The position numbers and the translations under genes are program-made. Positions 1 to 14,343 of a DNA stretch of 64,000 nucleotides are shown piece after piece. Every line of letters starts with the position of its first letter. The stretch's first letter is position 1. A model generated the notes under the pieces. That model was not told the origin of the DNA, made no database searches, and saw only the letters and a list, made by a program, of their open reading frames with translations. Source of the DNA: Paulinella micropora (lineage: Eukaryota > Cercozoa > Imbricatea > Euglyphida); assembly GCA_009731375.1 (NCBI GenBank), contig BJOX01000196.1, forward strand, positions 403,935 to 467,934, read 5' to 3'.

Positions 1-1
1 T

Positions 2-169
2 TCAGCTAACACCCTCGCATCTAGCTCTTCATGCACTTCACAGCCCCCATCTGCCCCTGCTGTTGCTGTTGCTGCTATGTCTGTTTGGTGTTCTGACAAT
101 GCGTTGGGATCGGCTGACCCCGGTGACCCAATGGAGGCACATGTCCAGGATCTGGATCTGATGCTATAG
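2..169 (+). CDS. C-terminal exon of a plus-strand gene, partial
   Basis: An open frame enters from the left edge and ends at TAG (167-169). It reads as an Ala/Ser/Pro-rich segment followed by an acidic end (Asp-Leu-Asp-Leu-Met-Leu). The first five bases, TTCAG, would fit a 3' splice site. Codon choice and complexity are unlike the simple repeats that start at 180, so a real terminal exon is plausible. No family is recognised, and most of the gene lies outside the window. Confidence 0.4.
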   Translation, partial: SANTLASSSSCTSQPPSAPAVAVAAMSVWCSDNALGSADPGDPMEAHVQDLDLML

Positions 170-180
170 TCTGAGGAAGC

Positions 181-181
181 C

Positions 182-213
<32 letters not shown>
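181..213. repeat. (ATT)n microsatellite
   Basis: An uninterrupted ATT run directly after the terminal exon. Confidence 0.9.
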
Positions 214-214
<1 letters not shown>

Positions 215-263
215 CAACATAGGCTGGCACATATTGTCACGCCTACCCCACGCAACCCCCTAG

Positions 264-314
264 GTATGTATGTATGTATGTATGTATGTATGTATTGTAT
301 GTAATGTATGTATG

Positions 315-345
<31 letters not shown>

Positions 346-359
346 TGTATGTATGTATG

Positions 360-390
<31 letters not shown>

Positions 391-895
391 TGTATTTATG
401 TAATGTATGTAATGTATGTATGTATGTATGTATGTATGTATGTATGTGTGTATGTATGTATGTATGTATGTATGTATGTATGTATGTATGTATTCATGTA
501 TGTATGCATGTATGCATGTATGCACGTGCGTACGTTCGTACGTACGTTCGTACGTACGTTCGTACATGTATGTATGTATGTATGTATGTATGTATGTATG
601 TGTGTGTATGTGTGTATGTATTTTTGTATGTATGTAATGTATGTAATGTATGTAATGTATGTAATGTATGCATGTATGCATGTATGTATGTATGCATGTA
701 TGTATGTATGTATGTATGTATGTATGTATGTAGTATGTATGTATGGATGGATGGATGGATGGATGTATGCATGTATGCATGCATGTATGTATTTGCATGT
801 ATGTATGTATGTATGTATGTATGTAATGTAATGTAATGTAATGTAATGTAATGCAATGCAATGCTATGCTATGCTATGTAATGTAACGTAACGTA
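264..895. repeat. (GTAT)n array with GTAATGTAT and CGTA variants
   Basis: A long TATG/GTAT tetranucleotide array with islands of GTACGTTC (about 527-570), GGAT (742-766) and GTAAT (820-850). Long open frames of Tyr/Met/Val/Cys repeats here are artefacts of a stop-free unit and are not genes. Confidence 0.95.
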
Positions 896-2566
896 ACGTA
901 ACGTAATGTAATGGTAATGTAATGGTAATGTAATGGTAATGTAATGGTAATGTAATGGTAATGTAATGGTAATGTAATGGTAATGTAATGGTAATGTAAT
1001 GGTAATGTAATGGTAATGTAATGGTAATGTAATGGTAATGTAATGGTAATGTAATGGTAATGTAATGGTAATGTAATGGTAATGTAATGGTAATGTAATG
1101 GTAATGTAATGGTAATGTAATGGTAATGTAATGGTAATGTAATGGTAATGTAATGGTAATGTAATGGTAATGTAATGGTAATGTAATGGTAATGTAATGG
1201 TAATGTAATGGTAATGTAATGGTAATGTAATGGTAATGTAATGGTAATGTAATGGTAATGTAATGGTAATGTAATGGTAATGTAATGGTAATGTAATGGT
1301 AATGTAATGGTAATGTAATGGTAATGTAATGGTAATGTAATGGTAATGTAATGGTAATGTAATGGTAATGTAATGGTAATGTAATGGTAATGTAATGGTA
1401 ATGTAATGGTAATGTAATGGTAATGTAATGGTAATGTAATGGTAATGTAATGGTAATGTAATGGTAATGTAATGGTAATGTAATGGTAATGTAATGGTAA
1501 TGTAATGGTAATGTAATGGTAATGTAATGGTAATGTAATGGTAATGTAATGGTAATGTAATGGTAATGTAATGGTAATGTAATGGTAATGTAATGGTAAT
1601 GTAATGGTAATGTAATGGTAATGTAATGGTAATGTAATGGTAATGTAATGGTAATGTAATGGTAATGTAATGGTAATGTAATGGTAATGTAATGGTAATG
1701 TAATGGTAATGTAATGGTAATGTAATGGTAATGTAATGGTAATGTAATGGTAATGTAATGGTAATGTAATGGTAATGTTAAGGGTAATGTAATGGTAATG
1801 TAATGGTAATGTGGTAATGTAATGGTAATGTAATGGTAATGTAATAGTACTGTAATGGTAATTTTAATGGTAATGTAACGGTAATGTAACGGTAATGTAA
1901 TGGTAATGTAATGGTAATGTAATGGTAATGTAACGGTAATGTAACGGTAATGTAATGGTAATGTAATGGTAATGTAATGGTAATGTAATGGTAATGTAAT
2001 GGTAATGTAATGGTAATGTAATGGTAATGTAATGGTAATGTAATGGTAATGTAATGGTAATGTAATGGTAATGTAATGGTAATGTAATGGTAATGTAATG
2101 GTAATGTAATGGTAATGTAATGGTAATGTAATGGTAATGTAATGGTAATGTAATGGTAATGTAATGGTAATGTAATGGTAATGTAATGGTAATGTAATGG
2201 TAATGTAATGGTAATGTAATGGTAATGTAATGGTAATGTAATGGTAATGTAATGGTAATGTAATGGTAATGTAATGGTAATGTAATGGTAATGTAATGGT
2301 AATGTAATGGTAATGTAATGGTAATGTAATGGTAATGTAATGGTAATGTAATGGTAATGTAATGGTAATGTAATGGTAATGTAATGGTAATGTAATGGTA
2401 ATGTAATGGTAATGTAATGGTAATGTAATGGTAATGTAATGGTAATGTAATGGTAATGTAATGGTAATGTAATGGTAATGTAATGGTAATGCAATGGTAA
2501 TGCAATGGTAATGCAATGGTAATGCAATGGTAATGTAATGGTAATGTAATGGTAATGTAATGGTAA
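896..2566. repeat. 11-bp minisatellite TAATGGTAATG, about 150 units
   Basis: A near-perfect tandem array with period 11 (TAATGGTAATG). Variants are few: TAACGG near 1877-1945, an interruption at about 1779-1866, and GCAATGG units at the right end (2490-2530). Three units (33 nt) encode 11 residues without a stop on the minus strand, which gives a meaningless open frame of about 550 codons. The homogeneity implies recent expansion or gene conversion. Confidence 0.97.
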
Positions 2567-2835
2567 TTTGCCTATGTGTCTATGTATGTATGTGCGTGTA
2601 TGTGCATACAGCAAGCATGCTGGGTTATTGATGTGAACTCTATGGCGTATGTATGTATGTATGCATATATCTATGTATCTACGTAAATATAAATGTATGT
2701 ATGTGTGTATGTACACAGTAAGCATGCTGGGTTATTGATGTGAACTTGGGTTCTCTTTGCTTCAATTGCGTATGTATGTATGTATGTATGCATGCATGCA
2801 TGCATGTATGTATGTATGTATGTATGTATGTAAGA
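2567..2835. repeat. (GTAT)n with two copies of an exon-like core
   Basis: The core GCATGCTGGGTTATTGATG occurs at about 2616-2645 and 2721-2770. Related copies lie at 5053-5106 and 5790-5830 on the same strand, and at 4700-4750 and 4800-4858 on the opposite strand. In the inverted copies the core is an open frame containing HINNPACLL. It looks like a duplicated exon scattered among microsatellites. Confidence 0.6.
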
Positions 2836-2984
2836 GGTGTCTCAAAAGAAAATGCCGGACTTTGATTCTATCTTTCCCTGGGTATGTATGTATGTATGTA
2901 TGTATGTAAGAGGTGTCTCAAAAGAAAATGCCGGACTTTGATTCTATCTTTCCCTGGGAAGAAGGCCGAGATAGCTGGTGTTAT

Positions 2985-2990
<6 letters not shown>
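2832..2990 (+). repeat. Two copies of an 80-bp exon-like segment
   Basis: AAGAGGTGTCTCAAAAGAAA and the following 60 bases occur at 2832-2881 (truncated) and 2907-2985. An inverted copy lies at 4255-4333. The segment is open on both strands; one plus-strand frame contains KMPDFDSIFPW. The two orientations bracket about 1.3 kb of unique DNA, forming an interrupted inverted repeat. Confidence 0.7.
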
Positions 2991-3024
<34 letters not shown>

Positions 3025-3105
3025 GGTAAGTAATTAAGTAAGTAAGTAAGTAAGTAAGTAGGTAGGTAAGTAAGTAAGTAAGTAAGTAAGCAAGCAAGTA
3101 AGCCC
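2983..3105. repeat. (GTAA)n array
   Basis: GTAA/GTAG tetranucleotides follow the exon-like segment directly, as at the splice-donor-linked arrays elsewhere in the window. Confidence 0.9.
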
Positions 3106-4250
3106 GTAGAAATAGTGTTATCTAAGCTGCGTGCATGGGGCTGGAACTCCGTCAAAGTATGGAGAGAGAGAAAAAAAAAATTGGGGAAATTACTTAAAAC
3201 TTTTTGGGGCATCTGTAGATAGGATGTCCCTCATGTTCTGTCGTCCTTACGGATGGGATGTCCTGGAACACACCTGAGCTGGAATGTCCTAGCATGCCCC
3301 AAAGACGTTCCACAGCATGCAGCATCTCCGAGCCTCAAGCTCTTGTGCCGTGATAAATCCGAGATGGAAAACTTTTCACACGAAACTTGAACTTGTTTGA
3401 AATTTTAAACACGTCGCTTTTCCGATTCTTGTTTGCTATGAAAAGAAGAAATGGGAAAGCTGGCGTTATTCCAAATACACAAAGTACAGGAGACGTGTGA
3501 TAGTATGAGGTACCTATGTGCATGAGGTTTTGGAACTCCTTGCGAGAAAAAAAAAAAAAAAAAAAAAAGAAATGAAACAAATTGAGAGGTCCAAAAAAAA
3601 TGTCGGACCTTTCTCGAATAGGGATATTCCTCAATATCGATGTCTCCCTAGCAGGGATGTCCCGGGATGGCCTTTCCGAGGGATATCCCGGAATGTCCGT
3701 GCGAGTGTCCCAGGGCCCATCCCGCCCCATCCAGCACTTTCCAGCTCAGAAATCGAAGACCTCCAACTCGACAAGTGACGTGCCCCAAAGCATCCCGAAA
3801 CCTGACCGATTTGATCTTTCTATCCCAAGCAAGTGCGCTGGGCAATATATATCATAAAGTGAATGGGACATCTCTGACTTGCATACGTACTGAACGAATA
3901 TAGTAAAAATTGAGATCAGTGTCTCTGGACAAGAACGCGCGAAAAATAAATGACATCCGGATTCTGGGGCTGTCTTAGCTAGAAAAAATGTTAACTTTTT
4001 TTTTGTTTACCTCGCTAAAAAAGGGAGATCAGGACTTTATAAGGTCGCATTAGAGAGCTCATGGATAGACATATCCGCCCTTAAATGTATTCTTGCCTGC
4101 GTCCACTTCAGCCAGAAATCAATGTCAACGCGGTTGATGATACCTGAATTTTATCCTGACTTTCCCAAGAATATGCAGCTTTCTGTCTACCTCCATGTAG
4201 AATGCATATGTACACTTGTATACTATTTCTACGGGCCTGTAGTGTATCCA
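3106..4250. other. Unique sequence, no gene recognised
   Basis: About 1.1 kb of mixed-composition DNA with poly-A and poly-T runs (3546-3568, 3593-3600, 3993-4002). Several imperfect repeats of a GGGATGTCCC-type motif occur between 3240 and 3720. Open frames are short and overlap on both strands, so none is called. Confidence 0.6.
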
Positions 4251-4333
4251 TATGTAATAACACCAGCTATCTCGGCCTTCTTCCCAGGGAAAGATAGAAT
4301 CAAAGTCCGGCATTTTCTTTTGAGACACGCCTT

Positions 4334-4467
4334 ATGTATGTATGTATGTATGTATGTATGTACATACATACATACATACATACACACACACACACGCACA
4401 CACACACAGACACAGACACACACACACACACACACACAGACACACACACACACACACGCACACACAG

Positions 4468-4523
<56 letters not shown>

Positions 4524-4546
4524 ATGTGTATATATTTATATATGTA

Positions 4547-4579
<33 letters not shown>

Positions 4580-4648
4580 GCATACATACATGCAGACACA
4601 CACACACACACACAACACTCACACAACACACACACACACACACAACAC

Positions 4649-4683
<35 letters not shown>

Positions 4684-5056
4684 CACACACGCCACCATTG
4701 AAGCAAGGATGAACCCAGTCCACATCAACAACCCCGCATGCTTGCTGTATGTACATACACACACATTAGATACATAGATATATGCATACATACATACATA
4801 CGCCATTGAAGCAAAGAGACCCCAAGTTCACATCAATAACCCAGCATGCTTACTGTATGTCCATACACACCTGTATGTATATACGCACATAAACATACTT
4901 ACATTTATAGATATATAGACACATACATACATACATACATACATACATACACACATACATACATACATACATACGTACATATATATGATGGTATGTATGG
5001 TATGTATGTATGTATGTATGTATGTATGTGTATGTGTGCATATGTAATATAGCAAG
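4334..5056. repeat. Compound (GTAT)n, (CA)n, (TA)n and (CATA)n array
   Basis: Dinucleotide and tetranucleotide runs. Two inverted exon-like cores with HINNPACLL are embedded at about 4700-4750 and 4800-4858. Confidence 0.9.
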
Positions 5057-5199
5057 CATGCTGGGTTGTTGATGTGGACTTGGGTTCACCCTTGCTTCAC
5101 TGGCGATGCGCGACATCGGCTAGTTCTGCCCAAGAATATGGTAAAGGAGAGAGAGAGAGGGGGGGCGGGGGGGGGGAGGGAGAGAGAGAGAGCGAGAGA

Positions 5200-5239
<40 letters not shown>

Positions 5240-6634
5240 GAGGGAGAGAGAGAGAGCAAGAAAGAAAGCAAGAAAGACAAGGGAGAAAGAAAAACAAGAA
5301 AAGCAAGAAGGCAAAGCAAGAAAGCAAAGAAAAAAGAAACCAAAAAAGAAAACAAGAAAAGTGGTCAACGATTTGGGCTATTTCTTCCCAAGGATAAGGT
5401 TAAGCGAGCAAGAAAGAAAGCAAGAAAGCAGGCAAGAAAAGCAAACAAGAAAGGAAAAGAAAGCAAAAAAAGGCGACCAACGACATCGGCAAGGACAAGG
5501 TCAAAGAAAAGAAAATAGGCCAGAAAAGATGGGAAGTGAAGCTCACAAAAAGGGAAAGAAAGCAAGAAAGGAAAAGAAAGAGAAAAGAAAGCAAGAAAGG
5601 TGATCAACGACGTCGGCTATTCCTACCCAAGGACAAGGTTAAAGAAAAGAAAATAGGCAAGAAAGGATGGAAAGTGAAGCTCAAGGAGCAAGAAAGCAAG
5701 AAAGAAGCAAGGAAGAAAGCAAGAGAAGAAAGCAAGAAAAGAAAGCAAGGAGAAAGGAAAGAAAGCAAGCAAGACAGCAAGAAAAAAGTTTTGTTGATGT
5801 GGACTTGGGTTCATGCTTGCTTCACTGGCGATGAACGACCTTGGGTATTTCTGCCTGAGGATAAGGTAAAGCAAGCGAGAAAGCAAGCAAGAAAGCAAGC
5901 AAGAAAGCAAGCAAGAAAGCAAGGAAGAATGCAAGCAAGAAAGCAAACAAGAAAGAACATCAACAGACATCGGCTATTTCTACCGTTTAAGCAAGAACGG
6001 AAAGGAAAGCAAGAAAAGAAAGGAAAGCAAGAAAGAAAACAAGAAAGAAAGGAAAGAGAAAGCAAGAAGGAAAGCGAAAAAAAAAAGAGGAATTAAGTAA
6101 GTAAGAAAAAAGCAAGTCTCACTGAAAATTTCTATCCTGTTCTGAGAAGTTGCTAGTTCTTAAGTACAAGGAGCAATTACTTCAAGTGATTCGATCTCAG
6201 CCCATGCTGGTTGCTGTCGCTTGTGCAGCGGCTCCTTTGAAAGCCCTCGTCAAGAGCTTACTAATGAGCTAAGATACAGATTCTGGACACCAGTATTGAC
6301 TGAGAACGAAGCGTTTGAAGTCATTGCTCATTGCACTTAAGAACTAGAACTTCTCCTGTTAGGTTGACGGAATACCGAAAGATCTGAAGCGAAGAGCTTT
6401 GTCTGTGAACCTCAGGTACGTATGTATGTATGTATGTGTGTATGTATGTATGTATGTATGTATGTATGTATTTATGTATGTATGTGTGTATGTATGTGTG
6501 TATGTAAGGTCGGTGTGTTTATATTTGTGTTTGTGTGTGTATGTGTGTGTTTCTGTGTGTGTGCGAAGAGCTTTGTCTGTGAACCTTAGGTCGGTGTGTT
6601 TGTATTTGTGTTTGTGTGTGTGTTTGTGTGTGTA

Positions 6635-6686
<52 letters not shown>

Positions 6687-6858
6687 ACCTACCTACCTAC
6701 TACCTACCAATTCTATCATTTTATCAAAATAGTGTTAAGTTTCTAGCAAAGGGGAGAAGAGAGAGAGAGAGAGAGAGAGAGACCCACCTACCTACCTACC
6801 TACCTACCTACCAATGCTATCTATTTTATCAAAACAGTGTTAAGTTTCTAGCAAAGCG

Positions 6859-6911
<53 letters not shown>

Positions 6912-6997
6912 CACCTACCTACCTACCAACCTACCTACCTACCTACCTACCAATTCTATCTATTTTATCAAAACAGTGTTCCTACCTACCTATCTAC

Positions 6998-7037
<40 letters not shown>

Positions 7038-7166
7038 ATATCTATCTATATATCTATCTACTTATCTACTTATCTACCTATCTATCTATCTTATCTATTC
7101 TATCTTTCTAGCAAACGGATAAGACTAGCACGCACTACCTACCTACCTACCTACCTACCTATCTAC

Positions 7167-7213
<47 letters not shown>

Positions 7214-7274
7214 CTTACCTACCTACCTACCTTCTTACCTATCTACCTACCTATCTATCTATCTATCTATCTAC

Positions 7275-7308
<34 letters not shown>

Positions 7309-7508
7309 GTCTATCTATCTACCTACCTACCTACCTACCTACCTCTACCTATCTCTCTATCTATCTACCTACCTACCTACCTACCTACCTATCTATCTAT
7401 CTATCTTATCTATTCTATCTTATCTATTCTATCTTTCTTGTCCATGTAGTGTGCAGTTCTCAGGTAAAGCGGAAAAGATTAGCGTGCACTACCCACCCCT
7501 TCTATGTT

Positions 7509-7602
<94 letters not shown>

Positions 7603-7743
7603 CCTACCTACCTACCTACCTACCTATCTATCTATCTATCTTATCTATTCTATCTTATCTATTCTATCTTTCTTGTCCATGTAGTGTGCAGTTCTCAGGT
7701 AAAGCGGAAAAGATTAGCGTGCACTACCCACCCCTTCTATGTT

Positions 7744-7837
<94 letters not shown>

Positions 7838-7960
7838 CCTACCTACCTACCTACCTACCTATCTATCTATCTATCTATCTTATCTATTCTATCTTTCTTG
7901 TCCATGTAGTGTGCAGTTCTCAGGTAAAGCGGAAAAGACTAGCGTGCACTACCCACCCCT

Positions 7961-7991
<31 letters not shown>

Positions 7992-8542
7992 CTTGAGGTG
8001 TCACTGACCCTCCCTTGGGCTTGGTTTTTTGAAATGGGTGCCATCTGTCGACAGACAGAGAATTAGGGGATGGTGTGGGTGTGCTGGGCCCGTGGTGGGG
8101 TGCCTTATGTGTGCCTAGCCATACGCCTATAAGTCACATGCCGAAATAGCGACGGGAAGCACAATCCTGTTCCCTCAGGGTGCCCTTTCTCGCTTGTTGA
8201 GCCCGGAATAAAACCCACAGTGCTCTGTCGGTTTATACTAGATTGTCGAATAGTCTCGAAACTCCATCTGCTTACTGGGTCCTCTGTAATGGAGGTGGGA
8301 GCTCGTTCTGCAAGGGGCGCTTTATGGAACGAGCCCTGGCCCCGCCTGGTACTAGGGAGGTCTTGGTATCGCCTGTATCAGTCCCTTCCGTGCAAACATC
8401 ACGGCTTAGCTGGGCATCGGGTTAATACTTTACCAACAGACTTCCTTGGTTGACGAAATCAGAAGCTCCTTTTTCTGACATTAGTCGATATCTCATCTAT
8501 CTATCTATCTAATCTATTTATCTATATTTATCTATCTATCTA

Positions 8543-8588
<46 letters not shown>

Positions 8589-8887
8589 CCTACCTACCTA
8601 CCTACCAACCTACCTACCTACCTACCTATCTATCTATCTTATCGATTCTATCTTTCTTGTCCATATATAAAGCGGAAAAGACTAGCGTGCACTACCCACC
8701 CCTTCTATGTTTCTATCTATCTATCTATATCTATCTATCTAATATCTATCTATCTATCTATCTATCTACCTACCTACCTACCTACCTACCTATCTATCTA
8801 TCTATCTTATCTGTTCTATCTTTCTTGTCCATGTAGTGTGCAGTTCTCAGGTAAAGCGGAAAAGACTAGCGTGCACTACCCACCCCT

Positions 8888-8934
<47 letters not shown>

Positions 8935-8939
8935 CATAG

Positions 8940-8974
<35 letters not shown>

Positions 8975-9026
8975 CCTACCTATCTACCTACCTACCTATC
9001 TATCTATCTATATCTATCTATCTATC

Positions 9027-9057
<31 letters not shown>

Positions 9058-9139
9058 CTTATCTATTCTATCTTTCTTGTCCATGTAGTGTGCAGTTCTC
9101 AGGTAAAGCGGAAAAGATTAGCGTGCATTACCCACCCCT

Positions 9140-9231
<92 letters not shown>

Positions 9232-9236
9232 ATCTA

Positions 9237-9327
<91 letters not shown>

Positions 9328-9450
9328 CCTACCTACCTACCTACCTATCTATCTATCTATCTTATCTATTCTATCTTTCTTGTCCATGTAGTGTGCAGTT
9401 CTCAGGTAAAGCGGAAAAGACTAGCGTGCACTACCCACCCCTTCTATCTT

Positions 9451-9494
<44 letters not shown>

Positions 9495-9507
9495 ATCTAT
9501 TTATCTA

Positions 9508-9554
<47 letters not shown>

Positions 9555-9746
9555 ATCTATCTATCTATCTATCTATCTATCTACCTACCTACCTACCTAC
9601 CTACCTACCTACCAACCTACCTACCTACCTACCTACCTACCTATCTATCTATCTATCTTATCTATTCTATCTTTCTTGTCCATGTAGTGTGCAGTTCTCA
9701 GGTAAAGCGGAAAAGACTAGCGTGCACTACCCACCCCTTCTATCTT

Positions 9747-9790
<44 letters not shown>

Positions 9791-9803
9791 ATCTATTTAT
9801 CTA

Positions 9804-9850
<47 letters not shown>

Positions 9851-10042
9851 ATCTATCTATCTATCTATCTATCTATCTACCTACCTACCTACCTACCTAC
9901 CTACCTACCAACCTACCTACCTACCTACCTACCTACCTATCTATCTATCTATCTTATCTATTCTATCTTTCTTGTCCATGTAGTGTGCAGTTCTCAGGTA
10001 AAGCGGAAAAGACTAGCGTGCACTACCCACCCCTTCTATCTT

Positions 10043-10084
<42 letters not shown>

Positions 10085-10093
10085 CATCTATCC

Positions 10094-10147
<54 letters not shown>

Positions 10148-10295
10148 CTACCTACCTACCTACCTACCTACCTACCTACCTACCTATCTATCTATCTATC
10201 TATCTGATCTATTCTATCTTTCTTGTCCGTGTAGTGTGCAGTTCTCAGGTAAAGCGGAAAAGACTAGCGTGCACTACCCACCCCTCCCTGGTAAC

Positions 10296-10333
<38 letters not shown>

Positions 10334-10416
10334 GTGCCCACAACACACAGTCCGCTATATTTATCCAGCTATCATTCCACCTCTCTCTCTCTCTCTCTCC
10401 TCTCTCCCTCTCTCTC

Positions 10417-10502
<86 letters not shown>

Positions 10503-10568
10503 GTGTGTGTGTGTGTGTGTGTTAGATATGCAGCATCAGACGCCAGGCCCTACCCAAACGATACCATG

Positions 10569-10617
<49 letters not shown>

Positions 10618-10680
10618 ATGTTTGTGTGTGTCTTAGACATACAGCATCAGACGCCAGGCCCTACCCCAAACGATACCACG

Positions 10681-10719
<39 letters not shown>

Positions 10720-10984
10720 ATGTGTGTGTGTGTGCATGTGTTAGACATGACTCAGACGCCAGGCCCTACCACAAGCGATAGCGTGCTCACAAAAACCCTG
10801 TCAAATCAATCAATCAACCACTCAATCAACCGCTCAACCAACCACTCAATCAACCAATCAACCAACCATTCAATCAACGACTCAAGCAACCAGTCAATCA
10901 ACCAGTCAATCAGTCGATCGATCTCCCTGCCGTCCTTTCCCATTTCCCACCCTACTCCTACCCTCCCTCATCGTCCTCCTCCTC

Positions 10985-11052
<68 letters not shown>

Positions 11053-11416
11053 GCTACTACTGCATCCTCATCGGGTGAAGAGAACGAGGGCTACATCCGC
11101 GACGCAAAACCCTCTTCTCCCTCTGCATCTTTCTCTCACCTCAGATCTGCCGCAACCTCTGTCTTCACCTCTCTCTCCTCTCCTTCTCTTCAATACGCCC
11201 TCTCTGCCGAGAAAACTCCGCTCTTGTCGCCAGACTTCTCGAATATTTCGGCCGAGAGGGCCACCCCGCTCCTGGCGCAGAATTTAGCGGCTATTGCGGA
11301 GGCGTCCACGTCCTCCGCCACCACTGCCACCGGCAGCCGGGTCAACTTCCTCCTCCACGTTTCTCTCTCTCTGTCTGTCTGTCTGTCTATCTGTCTGTCT
11401 GACTGACTTTCTTTCT

Positions 11417-11477
<61 letters not shown>

Positions 11478-11557
11478 TCTCTCTCTCTTCACGCTCACAC
11501 TCTCATACGCTTAGAAACGCACTCACACACACACACACGCACACACACACACACACA

Positions 11558-11596
<39 letters not shown>

Positions 11597-11600
11597 CTTC

Positions 11601-11691
<91 letters not shown>

Positions 11692-11752
11692 TGGCCCTGT
11701 CCCACTCCTTATCCTCTTCTACGCCCGAGGCGGGACAAACCGCGTGTGCTTC

Positions 11753-11796
<44 letters not shown>

Positions 11797-11855
11797 CTCT
11801 GACTCGTTATCCTCTACTGCGCTTGATGGGGGAGACAAAGAACCCATTGTGCTTC

Positions 11856-11925
<70 letters not shown>

Positions 11926-12095
11926 TACACACACAACCCCCCCCCCCCCCCCCCCCCCNNNNNNNNNNCTCTCTCTCTCTCTCTCTCTCCATGTTATTCA
12001 GCCTCTGTTGTCCCACTCCTTATCATCCACTACGCCTGACGGGGGAGATAACGAACCCATTGTGCTGCTACCCTCACTAGCTCACCGCGCAGGTG

Positions 12096-12176
<81 letters not shown>

Positions 12177-12346
12177 CCTCTCTCTCTCTCTCTCTCTCTC
12201 TCATCCACTACGCCTGACGGGGGAGATAACGAACCCATGGTGCTGCTACCCTCACTAGCTCACCACGCAGGTGAGAGAGAGAGAGAGAGAGAGAGATAGG
12301 TAGGTAGGTAGGTAGGTAGGTAGATGGATGGATGGATGGATGGATG

Positions 12347-12424
<78 letters not shown>

Positions 12425-12855
12425 GGCGGGAAGTAACGAACTTATTGTGCTTCTATCCTTACTAGCACAAAACGCAGGTTAGTGTGTGTGTGTGTGAGAG
12501 AGAGAGAGAGTGAGAGAGGAGAGGAGAGGGGAGAGAGAGAGGAGAGAGAGAGAGAGATAGAGAGAGAGAGNNNNNNNNNNCAGGGAATATATGTAGTATA
12601 TGTAGTACAACAATTGCATGTAGGCTCTATATATGTGTATCACAATGTATAAATTTGTGTGTACCAATGTATTAGCATTTATGTATGTATAATGTGTGTG
12701 TGTGTGTGTGTGTGTGTGTACAAATGTAGATGACCTTGAAATAATGAACCCACTACCGAGGGTCACTCTCTCTCTCTCTCTCTCTCTCTCTACTTCTCTC
12801 CTTCTTTCTTTCTTTCTTTCTTTCTTTATTTCTTTCTTTCTCCTCTTTCTTTCTC

Positions 12856-12917
<62 letters not shown>

Positions 12918-12919
12918 CT

Positions 12920-12950
<31 letters not shown>

Positions 12951-12994
12951 GTTGTTNNNNNNNNNNTTGTTGCTGTTGGTGTTGTTGTTGTTGG

Positions 12995-13061
<67 letters not shown>

Positions 13062-13639
13062 CGCTGCTGCTGCTGTTGTTGTTGTTGTTGTTGTTGTTGC
13101 TGCTGCTGCTGCTGTTGTTGTTGTTGTTGTTGTTGTTGTTTGTTTTTGTCGTTGTTGTTGTTGTTGTTGTTGTTGTTGCTGCTGTTGCTGTTGTTGTTGT
13201 TGTTGTTGTTGTTGTTGCTGTTGTTCTTGTTCTTGTTGGTGGTGGTGGTGTTGTTGTTGTTGTTGTTGTTGTTGCTGTTTTGCGATCATTCATTCATTCA
13301 TTATTTCGTTCGTTCCTTCATTCATTCATCCATTCATCCATCCATTCATGCATTCATTCATGCATTCATTCATTCATTCATTCATCTATTCATTCATTCA
13401 TTCATTCATTCATTCATCTCGTCTCATTCATTCATTCTTCCTTCATTCATTCATTCATTCATTCATTCGTTCGTTCGTTCGTTCGTTCGTGCGTTCGTTC
13501 GTTCGTTTATTCGTTCGTTCGTTCGTTCGCTCGTTCATTCATTCATTCATTCATTCATTCATTCGTTCGTTCATTCATGCATTCATTCATTCATTCATTC
13601 ATTCATTCATTCAGGTTCGCCATTTCCAACATGGACCCG

Positions 13640-13692
<53 letters not shown>

Positions 13693-13712
13693 ACCTACCT
13701 ACCTATCTACCA

Positions 13713-13757
<45 letters not shown>

Positions 13758-13829
13758 CCTATCTATCTATTTTAGATACGTCGCATTTCCAATATTGACC
13801 CTCGTACCTATGCAACTTCTGTAGAGCGG

Positions 13830-13906
<77 letters not shown>

Positions 13907-13971
13907 CTCTTTCTCTTTCTCTTCTCTTTCTCTTTCTCTTTCTTTTTCTCTTTCTCCTTCTCTTTCTGTCT

Positions 13972-14016
<45 letters not shown>

Positions 14017-14038
14017 TTTCTTTCTCTCTCTGTCTCTG

Positions 14039-14093
<55 letters not shown>

Positions 14094-14269
14094 CTCTTTC
14101 TCTTTCTCTTTCTCTTTCTCTTCTCTTTCTCTGTCTCTGTCTCTGCCTCTGTCTCTTTCTCTGTCTCTGTCTCTTTCTCTTTCTCTGTCTCTCTCTGTCT
14201 CTCTCTGTCTCTCTCTCTCTCTCTTTCTTTCTCTCTCTCTCTCTCACTCTCTCTCTCTCTCTCGCTCGC

Positions 14270-14343
<74 letters not shown>
